NCBI RefSeq assembly: GCF_001907295.1
Contig: NZ_MQVR01000017.1
Location: 1-35,000 of the forward strand
Direction: 5' to 3'
Origin: Bowdeniella nasicola
GTDB lineage: Bacteria > Actinomycetota > Actinomycetes > Actinomycetales > Actinomycetaceae
Length of the DNA: 35,000 nucleotides
A program made the position numbers and the translations under genes. Positions 17,056-28,985 of this stretch are shown here, piece after piece (the stretch's first letter is position 1; every line of letters starts with the position of its first letter). The notes under the pieces are model-generated. The model was not told the DNA's origin. It made no database searches and worked only from the letters and a program-made list of their open reading frames with translations.

Positions 17056-18441
17056 TTAATACTCTCCGACCATGGACAACACGTCGAGGGCGTGATCCAG
17101 TTGCTCTTCCGTGAGTTCGCCACGTTCAACGTAACCGAGGTCGAGCGCCGCTTGCTTCACCGTGATGTTCTCCGCCACCGAATGTTTCGCGATCTTAGCG
17201 GCCGCCTCGTAGCCGATCAGACGGTTGAGCGGCGTGACGATCGACGGGCTCGATTCTGCGAGGGTGCGGCAGCGCTCTTCATCGGCCGTCAGCCCATCGA
17301 TGGTCTTGTCCGCGAGCACCCGCGATACATTGCCGATGAGCGTGATCGATTCCAGCAGGTTACGGGCCATGACCGGCAGCGTGACGAGCAGGTCGAAGTT
17401 GCCCTGGGCGCCTGCGAACGCGATCGCGGCATCATTACCGATAACCTGGGCCGCCACCATGACGGTTGCTTCCGGCACAACGGGATTGACCTTGCCCGGC
17501 ATGATCGACGAGCCCGGCTGCAAATCCGGCAGGTGAAGCTCGCCGATACCCGTGCGCGGACCGGAGCCCATCCAGCGGATATCGTTCGCGATCTTCGTCA
17601 GCGATACCGCGATGACGCGCAGCGCGCCTGAGAGTTCGACGAGCGAATCCTGCGCCGCCTGCGCTTCAAAGTGATTGCGCGCCTCGACAAACGGCAACCC
17701 CGTGTCCTTGGCGATGAGCTCGATGACGCGGGCGGAAAAGCCCTTCGGGGTATTGATGCCGGTCCCGACCGCGGTGCCGCCGAGCGGCAGTTCCGCGACG
17801 CGTGGCAACGCCGCATCGACGCGTTCGATCCCGTGCCGGATCTGGGCGGCATAGCCGGAAAACTCCTGGCCGAGCGTAATCGGCGTGGCGTCCATGAGGT
17901 GGGTACGACCCGACTTCACGACGCTGCGCCACTCCGAAGACTTGGCTTCGAGGGACTCCGCAAGGCGCTCCAGGCCCGGCCGCAGCACCTCTTCCACGGC
18001 CGCGAGCGCCGCGATATGGATCGATGACGGGAAGACGTCATTCGACGATTGGGAGGCGTTGACGTGGTCGTTCGGATGGATCTGTTCTGCGCCGATTTCG
18101 CTCGCGCGCCGAGCGATGACCTCGTTCGTGTTCATGTTGGAACTTGTGCCGGATCCGGTCTGGAATACGTCGATCGGGAACTGGTCGTCGTGGGTTCCGT
18201 CGATGACTTCCTGCGCGGCGGCGACGATCGCCTTAGCCTGGCTGTCGCTTAGCACGTCGAGTTCTGCGTTCGCCTGCGCCGCCGCTTTTTTGATCCGGCC
18301 AAGGGCCCGAATATGGAACGGTTCCAGGCCGCGTCCGGAGATCGGGAAATTCTCGACCGCGCGCTGGGTCTGAGCCGCGTAAAGCGCGTGAGCGGGGACC
18401 CTTACCTCGCCCATCGTGTCGTGCTCGATCCGGTAGTCCAT
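17056..18441 (-). CDS. fumC: Fumarate hydratase, class II (iron-independent)
   Basis: 461 aa, full length for class II fumarase. It hydrates fumarate to L-malate in the TCA cycle as a cytoplasmic homotetramer without metal. The superfamily signature [11 protein letters not shown] is at residues 310-320 and carries the catalytic-loop serine; [11 protein letters not shown] holds the active-site histidine, and [14 protein letters not shown] the substrate loop. AAAGGGG lies 7 nt before the ATG. It is divergent from the class I fumarase gene, and a DtxR/IdeR-type palindrome lies 17 nt upstream of the ATG, suggesting repression when iron is plentiful. The gene is complete and has no sign of decay. 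Confidence 0.96.
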   Translation of the reverse strand: MDYRIEHDTMGEVRVPAHALYAAQTQRAVENFPISGRGLEPFHIRALGRIKKAAAQANAELDVLSDSQAKAIVAAAQEVIDGTHDDQFPIDVFQTGSGTSSNMNTNEVIARRASEIGAEQIHPNDHVNASQSSNDVFPSSIHIAALAAVEEVLRPGLERLAESLEAKSSEWRSVVKSGRTHLMDATPITLGQEFSGYAAQIRHGIERVDAALPRVAELPLGGTAVGTGINTPKGFSARVIELIAKDTGLPFVEARNHFEAQAAQDSLVELSGALRVIAVSLTKIANDIRWMGSGPRTGIGELHLPDLQPGSSIMPGKVNPVVPEATVMVAAQVIGNDAAIAFAGAQGNFDLLVTLPVMARNLLESITLIGNVSRVLADKTIDGLTADEERCRTLAESSPSIVTPLNRLIGYEAAAKIAKHSVAENITVKQAALDLGYVERGELTEEQLDHALDVLSMVGEY

Positions 18442-18458
18442 GTCGTGCCCCTTTCAGG

Positions 18459-18477
18459 CTAGGTAAGACTTACCTAA
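18459..18477. promoter_or_regulatory. DtxR/IdeR-type iron box in front of fumC
   Basis: CTAGGTAAGACTTACCTAA contains a perfect 17-bp palindrome (TAGGTAAG-A-CTTACCTA, 18460-18476). It matches 15 of 19 positions of the DtxR/IdeR consensus TTAGGTTAGGCTAACCTAA. Its near edge is 17 nt upstream of the fumC start codon and about 125 nt upstream of the class I fumarase start, so a bound repressor would block fumC transcription. An MntR-type regulator of the same superfamily is the alternative. Confidence 0.72.
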
Positions 18478-18602
18478 ATCATGACAAATCTGGCGGAAAA
18501 TTGCGACTTCTCCCACGACCAAACTGGGCTGAAGGTCCATACTTATCGACAGCGCGCCGACTAATCTGGAGAGCGGCACCCACGCAATGAAGGAGCATTA
18601 CC

Positions 18603-20300
<1,698 letters not shown>

Positions 20301-20367
20301 GCAATCCGCACGCCCTAAGCACGGTTGCAGTTGTGCCACACGCCCTGCTGTCTGAGCGCATCGGTGC

Positions 20368-20373
20368 TATCGT
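20368..20373 (+). promoter_or_regulatory. -10 element of the serpin gene
   Basis: TATCGT, 6 nt before the GTG start, fits a leaderless transcript. A GAGG next to the start is too close to act as a ribosome-binding site. Confidence 0.4.
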
Positions 20374-20379
20374 CGAGGC

Positions 20380-21660
20380 GTGAAACGCCGCATCGCACTG
20401 GGGATGGCCTCCGCCCTGTTCGTGACCGCCTGCGCGAGCACGTCGGGCCTGGACGTGAGGAGCGATCCGGATACGACCTTCACGCCCGTCCCCGTTGCAG
20501 AAGCGCCCGCCTTCGCGGACGTCGCCGCTGCCTCACGGGCGTTCGGGCATGACCTGCTGAAGAGCGCGGAGCGCGAGGACAACCTCGTACTCTCCCCGCT
20601 ATCGCTAACGCTCGCGCTCGGCATGCTCGGCGAAGGTGCAAGCAACGATGCCGTCGCGGAACTGCGCGCGGCCCTCGGTGCCGGCGGCGATGAGGCGAGC
20701 GCCGCGATGGCGGCGATCCTGACGGCGCTACAGGCCTACGACGCAGACCCGAGCGATTTCGATCCGGAGGCGAAGCCGCCCGACAAGCCATTACTGCACG
20801 TCGCGAACCAGATCGTGCTCGATGATGAGATTGGCGTCGTCGATAATTACCTCACGCGCTTGAAGCGCTATCACGATGCCGGGATCGCTGAGGCCGACCT
20901 CGGCTCGGACGACGGGAAGAAGCTGCTGGACGCCTGGGTTAAGCACCACAGCGGCGGCCTCATCGAGGAGTCGGCGATCAAACCCGATCCGAGGCTACGC
21001 GCCGCCTTGCAAAACGCGACGCTCTTCGCGGCGCGCTGGCGCGTCCCCTTCGATGAGACGCGCGACATGCCGTTCACGCCGCCGGGTGGCAAGACGATCC
21101 AGGTGCCGATGGTTGCCGATGACCGGCGCGTGCCGTGGGTGCGCGTCGAGGATTGGGAAGCGATCGCGCTGGCGTACACCGAGGATTTCACGGCGGTCGT
21201 GATCCTACCGCCGCTGGGCTCCGATCCGGCGGAGCTGCCGACCGCGCGGCTGGAGGCGATCCTCACGGGCCTGCCGGGCGCCAAGCAGTCGTTTGTCCGG
21301 ATGGCGATGCCAACGCTGAATCTGGCGACCGGGCTCGACCTCGTCCCGCTGCTGGCAGACAACGGCGTCTCGGCGCTACTTGATCAGGGCGCGCAACCGC
21401 TGCGAGGAATCACGGCCCCCGCGGATCCGAGCGAGGATCTAGCGCTCACGCAGGCCGTTCAGCAGGCGCGCCTCATCGTCGATGAGGAAGGAACGATCGC
21501 GGCCGCCGTGACCGAGGTGGGCCTCGGCGCGACCTCTGCGCCCCCGCAGCCGGAGGTCGAATTCATCGTCGACCGACCCTATGCGTTCCTCATCCAGCAC
21601 GCCGAGACGGGCCTCACGCTCTTTCACGCCGTCGTGCGAAACCCCGCCGCGACGGATTAA
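20380..21660 (+). CDS. Serpin-family protease inhibitor, lipoprotein
   Basis: 426 aa. N-terminal lipoprotein signal with lipobox VTAC (C18), so the mature protein is tethered to the outer face of the membrane. The rest is a full serpin domain, with LSPLSLTLALGMLGEGA near the N-terminus and the reactive-centre hinge EEGTIAAAVT at 369-378. Counting from hinge Gly371 as P15 gives P1-P1' = Thr385-Ser386 (GLGATSAP). The small hinge residues mean loop insertion, and so true inhibition, is possible. Serpins trap serine or cysteine proteases; a host elastase-like enzyme is a candidate target by analogy with bifidobacterial serpin. The P13 residue is Ile rather than the usual Glu. The stop overlaps that of convergent guaB3 by 4 nt. 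Confidence 0.92.
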   Translation: MKRRIALGMASALFVTACASTSGLDVRSDPDTTFTPVPVAEAPAFADVAAASRAFGHDLLKSAEREDNLVLSPLSLTLALGMLGEGASNDAVAELRAALGAGGDEASAAMAAILTALQAYDADPSDFDPEAKPPDKPLLHVANQIVLDDEIGVVDNYLTRLKRYHDAGIAEADLGSDDGKKLLDAWVKHHSGGLIEESAIKPDPRLRAALQNATLFAARWRVPFDETRDMPFTPPGGKTIQVPMVADDRRVPWVRVEDWEAIALAYTEDFTAVVILPPLGSDPAELPTARLEAILTGLPGAKQSFVRMAMPTLNLATGLDLVPLLADNGVSALLDQGAQPLRGITAPADPSEDLALTQAVQQARLIVDEEGTIAAAVTEVGLGATSAPPQPEVEFIVDRPYAFLIQHAETGLTLFHAVVRNPAATD

Positions 21661-22781
21661 TCCGGCATGTAGGGCGCGATGACGACCTCGACGCGCTGGA
21701 ACTCCTTGACATCGGAGTAGCCCGCCGTCGCCATCGTGCGGCGCAGCGCGCCGACGAGGTTCAGCGTGCCATCGGGCTGCGTCGCGGGGCCGTGCAGGAT
21801 CTGCTCCATCGAGCCGACCGTGCCGACCTTCGCGCGCTCACCGCGTGGCAGCGACGGGTGGTGCGCTTCGCTCCCCCAGTGCCAGCCCCCGCCGGGGGCT
21901 TCCTCGGCACGCGCGAGCGCCGCGCCCAGCATGACCGCATCGGCTCCGCAAGCGACGGCCTTGACGAGGTCGCCGCTGCGTCCCACACCGCCATCGGCGA
22001 TGACGTGCACGTAGCGACCGCCGGACTCGTCCATGTAATCGCGACGCGCAGCGGACACGTCCGCGAGCGCCGTCGCCATCGGCGCGTGAATACCGAGCGC
22101 CTGGCGGGTCGTATGCGCGGCGCCGCCACCGAAACCGACGAGGACACCGGCCGCGCCGGTGCGCATGAGGTGCAGCGCCGCCGTATAGGTGGCGCAGCCG
22201 CCGACGATGACGGGCACGTCGAGCTCGTAGATGAAGCGCTTGAGGTTCAGCGGCTCCGCGATCGAGGACACGTGCTCGGCCGAGACCGTCGAGCCGCGGA
22301 TGACGAAGAGGTCGACGCCGGCTTCGACGACGGTGCGCCACAGTTCTTGGGTGCGCTGCGGGGAGAGCTTACCGGCGACGGTCACATCGGCGGCACGGAT
22401 CTGGGCGAGCCGCTCGGTGATGAGCTCGGTCTTGATCGGCTCGGCGTACACCTCCTGCATACGCGCCGTCGCCTGCGACGCGGGAAGCTCCGCGATTTCC
22501 GCGAGCAGCGGCGTAGGATCCTCATAGCGCGTCCACAACCCCTCGAGGTCGAGGACACCGATGCCCCCGAGCTTGCCAAGCAGGATCGCCGTCTCCGGAC
22601 TCATGACCGAGTCCATCGGGGCCGCCATCACAGGCGTTTCGACATGATAGGCGTCAATCTGCCAGGAGACCGACACGTCCTGTGGATCGCGGGTCCGGCG
22701 GGAGGGAACGACAGCAATGTCGTCAAAGCTATAGGCACGGCGGGCGCGCTTTCCACGGCCAATCTCAATCTCGTAGCTCAC
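21657..22781 (-). CDS. guaB3: IMP dehydrogenase family protein GuaB3
   Basis: 374 aa, of the short IMPDH-related form without CBS domains that is common in actinobacteria beside true guaB. The TIM-barrel motifs PVMAAPMDSVM and HVIADGGVGRSGD are present. The loop that carries the catalytic cysteine in IMPDH (SICTTR) reads GGGAAHTTR here, so that cysteine is missing, as in other actinobacterial GuaB3 proteins as I recall them; its reaction is uncertain. The GTG start has TAGCCT 6 nt upstream and no usable ribosome-binding site (leaderless). The true guaB lies 2.3 kb away on the same strand and is frameshifted. Confidence 0.9.
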   Translation of the reverse strand: MSYEIEIGRGKRARRAYSFDDIAVVPSRRTRDPQDVSVSWQIDAYHVETPVMAAPMDSVMSPETAILLGKLGGIGVLDLEGLWTRYEDPTPLLAEIAELPASQATARMQEVYAEPIKTELITERLAQIRAADVTVAGKLSPQRTQELWRTVVEAGVDLFVIRGSTVSAEHVSSIAEPLNLKRFIYELDVPVIVGGCATYTAALHLMRTGAAGVLVGFGGGAAHTTRQALGIHAPMATALADVSAARRDYMDESGGRYVHVIADGGVGRSGDLVKAVACGADAVMLGAALARAEEAPGGGWHWGSEAHHPSLPRGERAKVGTVGSMEQILHGPATQPDGTLNLVGALRRTMATAGYSDVKEFQRVEVVIAPYMPD

Positions 22782-22787
22782 GGTCCT

Positions 22788-22793
22788 AGGCTA
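22788..22793 (-). promoter_or_regulatory. -10 element of guaB3
   Basis: TAGCCT on the minus strand, 6 nt from the GTG start, consistent with a leaderless mRNA. Confidence 0.45.
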
Positions 22794-22867
22794 CCGGGTT
22801 CGCGTCTTGCGCCGAAGAATGTCCGCGGATTGTGCCACAGTTAGATCAGCACCTGATGAGGAGACAC

Positions 22868-23569
22868 ATGAGCGTTACTGACGGGCCCCTACTCGGCTTC
22901 GACACCGAGACCACGGGAATCAACGCGGCCACCGACCGCATCGTGACCGCAGCCCTGGTCTACGACGACGGGCGCGGCAATCGCGACACCATCACCTACC
23001 TCATCGACCCGGGCGTCGAGATCCCGCAGGCGGCGAGCAACGTCCACGGCATCACGACGGAGATCGCGCGGCTGCACGGCAAGCCCCCGGCCCCGGTCCT
23101 CGCCGAGATTTCGGCTCGGCTCGCGGACTCGCTGCGCGCCGGCATCCCGATCGTCGCGTTCAATGCGGCCTATGATCTTTCGATCCTCGACGCCGAACTC
23201 GCCCGCCACGAGTTGCCCCGGCTGACCGATACGGTCCCACTGACTCCCGTCCTCGACCCGCTCGTCATCGACCGGGCCGTCGACCGCTACCGGCGCGGCA
23301 AGCGCCGCCTCGGCGATATCTGCGCCGCCTACGGCCTCGCGGTCTCCGGTGATCTCCACACGGCGGAGGTCGACGTGTTAGCGACGCTCGATGTGCTGCG
23401 CGCGATTTTCGCGACGCATACCAACCTGCGCGAGATGAACCCCGACGAGCTGCACACCTGGCAGCAGGTCGCCCATAAGGACTGGGCCGAGAGCTTCAAC
23501 CTGTGGCGCGTCTCGAAGGGGCTGGCCGGCCCCGGCGCCTCGCCGCACTGGCCGGTCGAACCGAGGTAG
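22868..23569 (+). CDS. DEDDh 3'-5' exonuclease (DnaQ-like)
   Basis: 233 aa. An RNase T/DnaQ-fold exonuclease with the four-residue metal site in order: D12/E14 in GFDTETTG, HGITTE, the second Asp in AFNAAYDLSILD, and the His and last Asp in HTAEVDVLATLD, making it DEDDh. It is a free-standing protein without a polymerase or helicase domain, like many actinobacterial 'DNA polymerase III epsilon-like' proteins; the substrate is not known. ATG 22868 is chosen because GAGGAG (22858-22863) lies 4 nt before it; an ATG 36 nt earlier has no site. It is divergent from guaB3. Confidence 0.88.
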   Translation: MSVTDGPLLGFDTETTGINAATDRIVTAALVYDDGRGNRDTITYLIDPGVEIPQAASNVHGITTEIARLHGKPPAPVLAEISARLADSLRAGIPIVAFNAAYDLSILDAELARHELPRLTDTVPLTPVLDPLVIDRAVDRYRRGKRRLGDICAAYGLAVSGDLHTAEVDVLATLDVLRAIFATHTNLREMNPDELHTWQQVAHKDWAESFNLWRVSKGLAGPGASPHWPVEPR

Positions 23570-23571
23570 TC

Positions 23572-24241
23572 ATGTCACTGATCCTCGGAAACCATGGGGC
23601 TCGGCGAGGATATCGCCCAGGCCGAGGCCGTCATCGACACCGCCTTGCGCATCGGCATTACTCTGCTCGATACCGCCGATATCTACGGCGGCGGCGCGAG
23701 TGAACGCGTCCTCGGCGAGGTCCTTGCCGCCCACCCGTCGTGGCGGAAAGAACTGAAGGTCCAAACGAAGTTCGGGATCGTCCTTGGCTCCCAGACGACC
23801 TACCGGCAGGACGGCGACTACGTCAGCGCGTGCGTCGAGGCGTCGCTCAACCGACTGCAGGTCGACCGCCTCGATGCCCTCCTCATCCACCGGCCCGACC
23901 CGCTCGCCGGCGGGCTTTTCGAAACCGATCGGGAAACCTCAGACGCTATTCGTGCGGCCCGCGCGGTCGTGGCACGGATCGCCTCCGAGCAGGCCGTTGC
24001 TCCCGCGGCGGTCGTCCTCGCCTGGCTCACGAAGCATCCGGCCGGGATCGTGCCCGTCGTGGGCAGTTCGAATCCCGACCGGATTGCCTCCTATGCGGAC
24101 CTCGTCTCGGTGAGCCTTAGTCGCGAGCAGTTCTACGAACTGTACGCCGCCGCCCGGGGACGGCCAGGGTTCGGACGGTCACGCCGAGCAGTTCGGCAGC
24201 GTTCCCGACCGTGCGGGGGATCTCTGGTCTGTTCTCCATAG
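23572..24241 (+). pseudogene. Aldo/keto reductase remnant, frameshifted and internally deleted
   Basis: An ATG at 23572 reads MSLILGN and then leaves frame. Removing one A from the AAA near 23590 would give MSLILGTMGLGEDIAQ, a normal aldo/keto reductase start continuous with the frame that follows. That frame keeps the active-site Asp/Tyr (LDTADIYGGG), Lys (QTKFG) and His (LIHRP) segments, then jumps near 23905 to the C-terminal part (VVLAWLTKHPAGIVPVVGSSNP). About 100 residues of the barrel are missing. After about 24160 the similarity stops and the frame runs into unrelated sequence. The gene is not functional. It starts 2 nt after the exonuclease stop, so the two were probably co-transcribed. 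Confidence 0.8.
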
Positions 24242-24257
24242 CGCCAGTCTCAGCCAT
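24160..24257 (-). pseudogene. N-terminal fragment of a MerR-family regulator
   Basis: The minus strand from ATG 24257 (second ATG at 24239) encodes about 30 residues containing TVGNAAELLGVTVRTL, the first helix-turn-helix of a MerR/TipA-type regulator. The match ends where the reductase remnant begins on the other strand, so the rest of the gene has been lost. This is a deletion scar rather than a gene. Confidence 0.5.
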
Positions 24258-24855
24258 GACGTCGCGTGAGGGTCAAGCCCGCATCCCACAGGAACGTGCC
24301 ATCGAATGCGTGCTCGAAGCGGAAGAAGCTCAGCCACTTCATGCCCGACGCGAGCGAAAGATTCACGAGGTAGGCCTTTTGCGATTCGGCCGCGTTATAG
24401 TCGAACGAACCGAGGTGCTGGCCGAAGACCATCGGGGTCTTACCGGTCCCATCCGGACCTTCGAGCGCCGCTTCGCGGTGACGCTGCCACTGCTGGAACT
24501 TATCGGCGCCGCTGAGCAGATGGTAGGTCTGCGCGTGGGGCTCGGACGTCCGCCCGATCTTATTCCAGGTCTCGTTCGGGGACTTCCAACGCCACTTGTT
24601 GCGGCTGTAGTAGTAGTCGAACGTCAGCAGATCAGGCTTCGCCTTCGCGGAATACTCCTGCAGGTCGTTCACGGTCCACCAACCCGACGCCTGGTTCGAG
24701 TGCACGAGCACGCCCTGATCGACGATGATGTCGTGCAGCACTCCCTGCTAGGCAAGGGCACTGTAGGCGGGTGAGTGGCCAGCGTCGACGATGGCGACGC
24801 CGGTGACCGCGAGCAGCCCTGCGGCAAACCCTGCGGTGAGTTGTCGGATCCTCAC
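24250..24855 (-). pseudogene. Secreted TIM-barrel glycosidase-like protein, interrupted and truncated
   Basis: A GTG at 24855 with a perfect AAGGAGG site (24868-24862) starts a signal peptide (MRIRQLTAGFAAGLLAVTG). An in-frame TAG follows at 24750-24748 after 36 codons. The same frame continues for about 160 residues with features of secreted TIM-barrel glycosidases (KPDLLTFDYYYS, EGPDGTGKTPMVFGQ, GMKWLSFFRFEH). The segment between signal peptide and barrel is far too short and the C-terminus ends abruptly, so an internal deletion and truncation are also likely. I can name no exact family. Its strong ribosome-binding site suggests it was recently active. Confidence 0.65.
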
Positions 24856-25055
24856 GTGATACCTCCTTGGATTCTGGTGAGTTACCGTCGAAATCCGCAG
24901 AATCTGACTCGTGTTAGTGTGGCCCACGGTTTCGACCGATGTTCGCGATCATAACCAGCTCAAGGCAAGTCGTGGCCCGAAATAATCCGTCTTCATGGTC
25001 TTTCGGGCACGACAGATTTCACGTCACCCCAGAGGCGACAACGAGTGCGAGCGAC

Positions 25056-27507
<2,452 letters not shown>

Positions 27508-27845
27508 GGGCGTATTTCCCTCCTGTCCCGTTTGCTCATTCGATGTCGTCAGTTCGATTGTCACGCTTGTGCAACGAATTCGCGAGTTGAGCACGCCGAT
27601 ACTCCCCCACCACGCTGCCTAACATACTAAGTCGCGATCCAGGGCAGGAAAAGTTCAGCTCGCCCGGTGGACAACTGAGCGCGGCCTGGCATGAAATCGC
27701 GCCACAGGTCGCCATTTTTTACCTTCTATTTGCCTGCGTGATAGCGTCCTTCGACATCAATCGCGCCAATATGGCTAAAGATTAACTTCTTCTCGGCCAT
27801 TGCGGTGGTTAACTACAACAAAACCAAGATCACACATCAGACCTC

Positions 27846-27883
27846 GCACGAGATCGCCGCCAGTCGCGGCGATCGTGCTTTTT
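27846..27883 (+). terminator. Orphan intrinsic terminator
   Basis: GCAC-GA-GATCGCCGC (27846-27860) pairs with GCGGCGATC-GTGC (27866-27878) around a CAGTC loop: a 9-bp perfect stem, a 2-nt bulge and 4 more pairs, followed by TTTTT. On the plus strand no gene precedes it for more than 330 nt, so it probably ends a small RNA or shields whiB from upstream transcription. Confidence 0.75.
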
Positions 27884-27958
27884 GCTGGCATTCAAAAGGC
27901 GACCCTTTACTTAGCGCAATGTTCCCAACAATCTGACCTCCCGGACACAGCACAGCCT

Positions 27959-27999
27959 TTGAACAAGTTTTTTCGTGCTTACAGGAGCTTGAACAACTT
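27959..27999. repeat. Two direct repeats at the whiB promoter
   Basis: TTGAACAAGTT (27959-27969) and TTGAACAACTT (27989-27999) differ at one base and start exactly 30 bp apart, about three helical turns. The second copy contains the -35 hexamer of whiB. A regulator bound on one face of the DNA is inferred. Confidence 0.5.
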
Positions 28000-28018
28000 A
28001 TGCGCCGTTTGCTATGCT
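27989..28018 (+). promoter_or_regulatory. Promoter of whiB
   Basis: TTGAAC (27989-27994), an 18-nt spacer and TATGCT (28013-28018), which is preceded by TTTGC. Transcription would start near 28025, giving a leader of about 40 nt with the GAAAGG ribosome-binding site. Confidence 0.6.
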
Positions 28019-28064
28019 CGCGTTATTCACAGCGAACTGGTGCACAGCACCACGAAAGGCTTAG

Positions 28065-28367
28065 GTGAACGAGATGGCTGAAATCTCACGACTGCCCGGT
28101 CCGATCATGGACCTATGGGAGTGGCAGTACGAGGGCCTCTGCAGGCAGGCCGACCCGGACCTGTTCTTCCATCCGGAAGGCGAACGAGGCGGCACGCGCC
28201 GCCGCCGCGATGAGGCCGCTAAAGCAATTTGCTCCCAATGCCCGGTTTTGAATGAATGCCGTGAGCACGCGCTGGCAGTCCGTGAGCCCTATGGCGTCTG
28301 GGGCGGCATGAGCGAAGACGAACGCCGCGACTACTTCTCCAAGCGCAAGGTTCGCAAAGTCTCCTAA
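28065..28367 (+). CDS. whiB: WhiB-family Fe-S regulator, WhiB2/WhmD-like
   Basis: 100 aa. The four cluster cysteines are C26, C56, C59 and C65 (GLC ... AICSQCPVLNEC), followed by the GVWGG turn and a basic C-terminus (SKRKVRKVS) for DNA contact. The segment FFHPEGERG and the N-terminal DLWEWQYEG match the WhiB2/WhmD branch, which controls septation together with WhiA in other actinobacteria. The [4Fe-4S] cluster makes it sensitive to NO and O2. GTG 28065 is preferred over ATG 28074 because GAAAGG (28054-28059) is 5 nt upstream. It stands alone behind its own promoter. Confidence 0.93.
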   Translation: MNEMAEISRLPGPIMDLWEWQYEGLCRQADPDLFFHPEGERGGTRRRRDEAAKAICSQCPVLNECREHALAVREPYGVWGGMSEDERRDYFSKRKVRKVS

Positions 28368-28372
28368 CTTTT

Positions 28373-28441
28373 TGCTCGGGGCAACAGGCTGAGTTTGCAC
28401 TCATCGGGTGGAGGGCCCGATCCGCAACGTTGCTCCGAGCA
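28373..28441 (+). other. Predicted three-way-junction RNA structure after whiB
   Basis: Outer arms TGCTCGGGGCAAC (28373-28385) and GTTGCTCCGAGCA (28429-28441) pair over 13 positions with one G-U. Inside are two hairpins, GAGT/ACTC (28391-28402) and ATCGGG/CCCGAT (28403-28421). It begins 5 nt after the whiB stop codon and has no T-tail. It may protect or end the whiB mRNA, or be a separate RNA. Confidence 0.45.
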
Positions 28442-28446
28442 ATTCC

Positions 28447-28488
28447 CAAAAAGCGGCCGCCACATGGAATCCCATGTGGCGGCCGCTT
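28447..28488 (-). terminator. Intrinsic terminator of groES
   Basis: A perfect 17-bp stem (28451-28467 with 28472-28488) and 4-nt loop AATC. On the minus strand it is followed by TTTTTGGG, so it ends groES transcripts, 17 nt after the stop codon. On the plus strand it lacks a T-run but may also stop whiB readthrough. Confidence 0.85.
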
Positions 28489-28505
28489 CGCGTTGCTTGC
28501 GGGTC

Positions 28506-28802
28506 TTACTTCTCGACGATGGCGAGAATGTCGCGAGCGGACAGGATCAGGTATTCCTGGCCCGCGTACTTGACCTCGGTGCCGCCGTACTTCGAGTAGA
28601 TGACGACGTCGCCTTCGGCCACGTCGACCGGGATGCGGTTGCCGTTGTCGTCAACGCGACCCGGGCCCACGGCCAGGACCTTGCCCTCCTGGGGCTTTTC
28701 CTTGGCGGTGTCCGGAATGACCAGACCGGAAGCGGTGGTGGTTTCGGCCTCGAGGGTCTGGACGACGATACGGTCCTCGAGCGGCTTGATGGAGATCGAC
28801 AC
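28506..28802 (-). CDS. groES: Co-chaperonin GroES
   Basis: 98 aa, full length. The N-terminus [13 protein letters not shown], the mobile loop ([22 protein letters not shown], in two parts around SGLVIPD) and C-terminal [12 protein letters not shown] are those of Hsp10, the lid of GroEL. No groEL follows; the terminator comes at once, so GroEL genes lie elsewhere, as in some actinobacteria with a lone groES. The GTG start has GGGAGG 6 nt upstream. The promoter carries a CIRCE element, so HrcA repression and heat-shock induction are expected. The leader is about 110 nt. Confidence 0.95.
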   Translation of the reverse strand: MSISIKPLEDRIVVQTLEAETTTASGLVIPDTAKEKPQEGKVLAVGPGRVDDNGNRIPVDVAEGDVVIYSKYGGTEVKYAGQEYLILSARDILAIVEK

Positions 28803-28919
28803 TGCGGACCTCCCTTTCCTTCAAATCGTGTAGGTGTTCGGGACACGTACCTCGTGCGCCGCCGTCGCGGGGGTCGGTGCGTCGGTACGAGTCGCAACCA
28901 GCAGTTGCGCCTACCCCAT

Positions 28920-28948
28920 AATCTATGCCGTGCTTAGCACTCGGTCAA
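28920..28948 (-). promoter_or_regulatory. groES promoter
   Basis: On the minus strand TTGACC (28948-28943), a 17-nt spacer and TAGATT (28925-28920), close to the housekeeping-sigma consensus. The spacer and -35 are covered by the CIRCE operator. Confidence 0.7.
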
Positions 28949-28960
28949 GGTGAGTGCCAG
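28934..28960. promoter_or_regulatory. CIRCE operator (HrcA)
   Basis: TTAGCACTC (28934-28942), 9 nt, then GAGTGCCAG (28952-28960). The left arm and the first six bases of the right arm fit the consensus TTAGCACTC-N9-GAGTGCTAA. It overlaps the groES -35 and spacer. It also lies 26 nt upstream of the methyltransferase start codon, so HrcA could affect both genes. Confidence 0.85.
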
Positions 28961-28972
28961 GCGCGGGGGCGC

Positions 28973-28978
28973 TAGGCT
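28973..28978 (+). promoter_or_regulatory. -10 element of the methyltransferase gene
   Basis: TAGGCT, 7 nt before the ATG at 28986, with no ribosome-binding site: leaderless start. It sits 13 nt from the CIRCE element. Confidence 0.45.
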
Positions 28979-28985
28979 CAAGACC

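Larger units (their letters stand above)
27508..28064. other. 557-bp intergenic region between the merR-like gene and whiB
   Basis: The largest gene-free stretch here, and richer in A+T than its surroundings. It holds the merR leader, a strong plus-strand terminator with no gene in front of it (27846-27883), two near-identical direct repeats (27959-27969, 27989-27999) and the whiB promoter. No convincing open frame, tRNA or known riboswitch is recognised. An untranslated transcript ending at the terminator is the simplest explanation of the middle part. Confidence 0.5.

Noticed and set aside
24971-25011. Inverted repeat downstream of guaB as a terminator
   Set aside because: The arms pair only with a bulge, the loop is 18 nt and there is no T-run on the minus strand.
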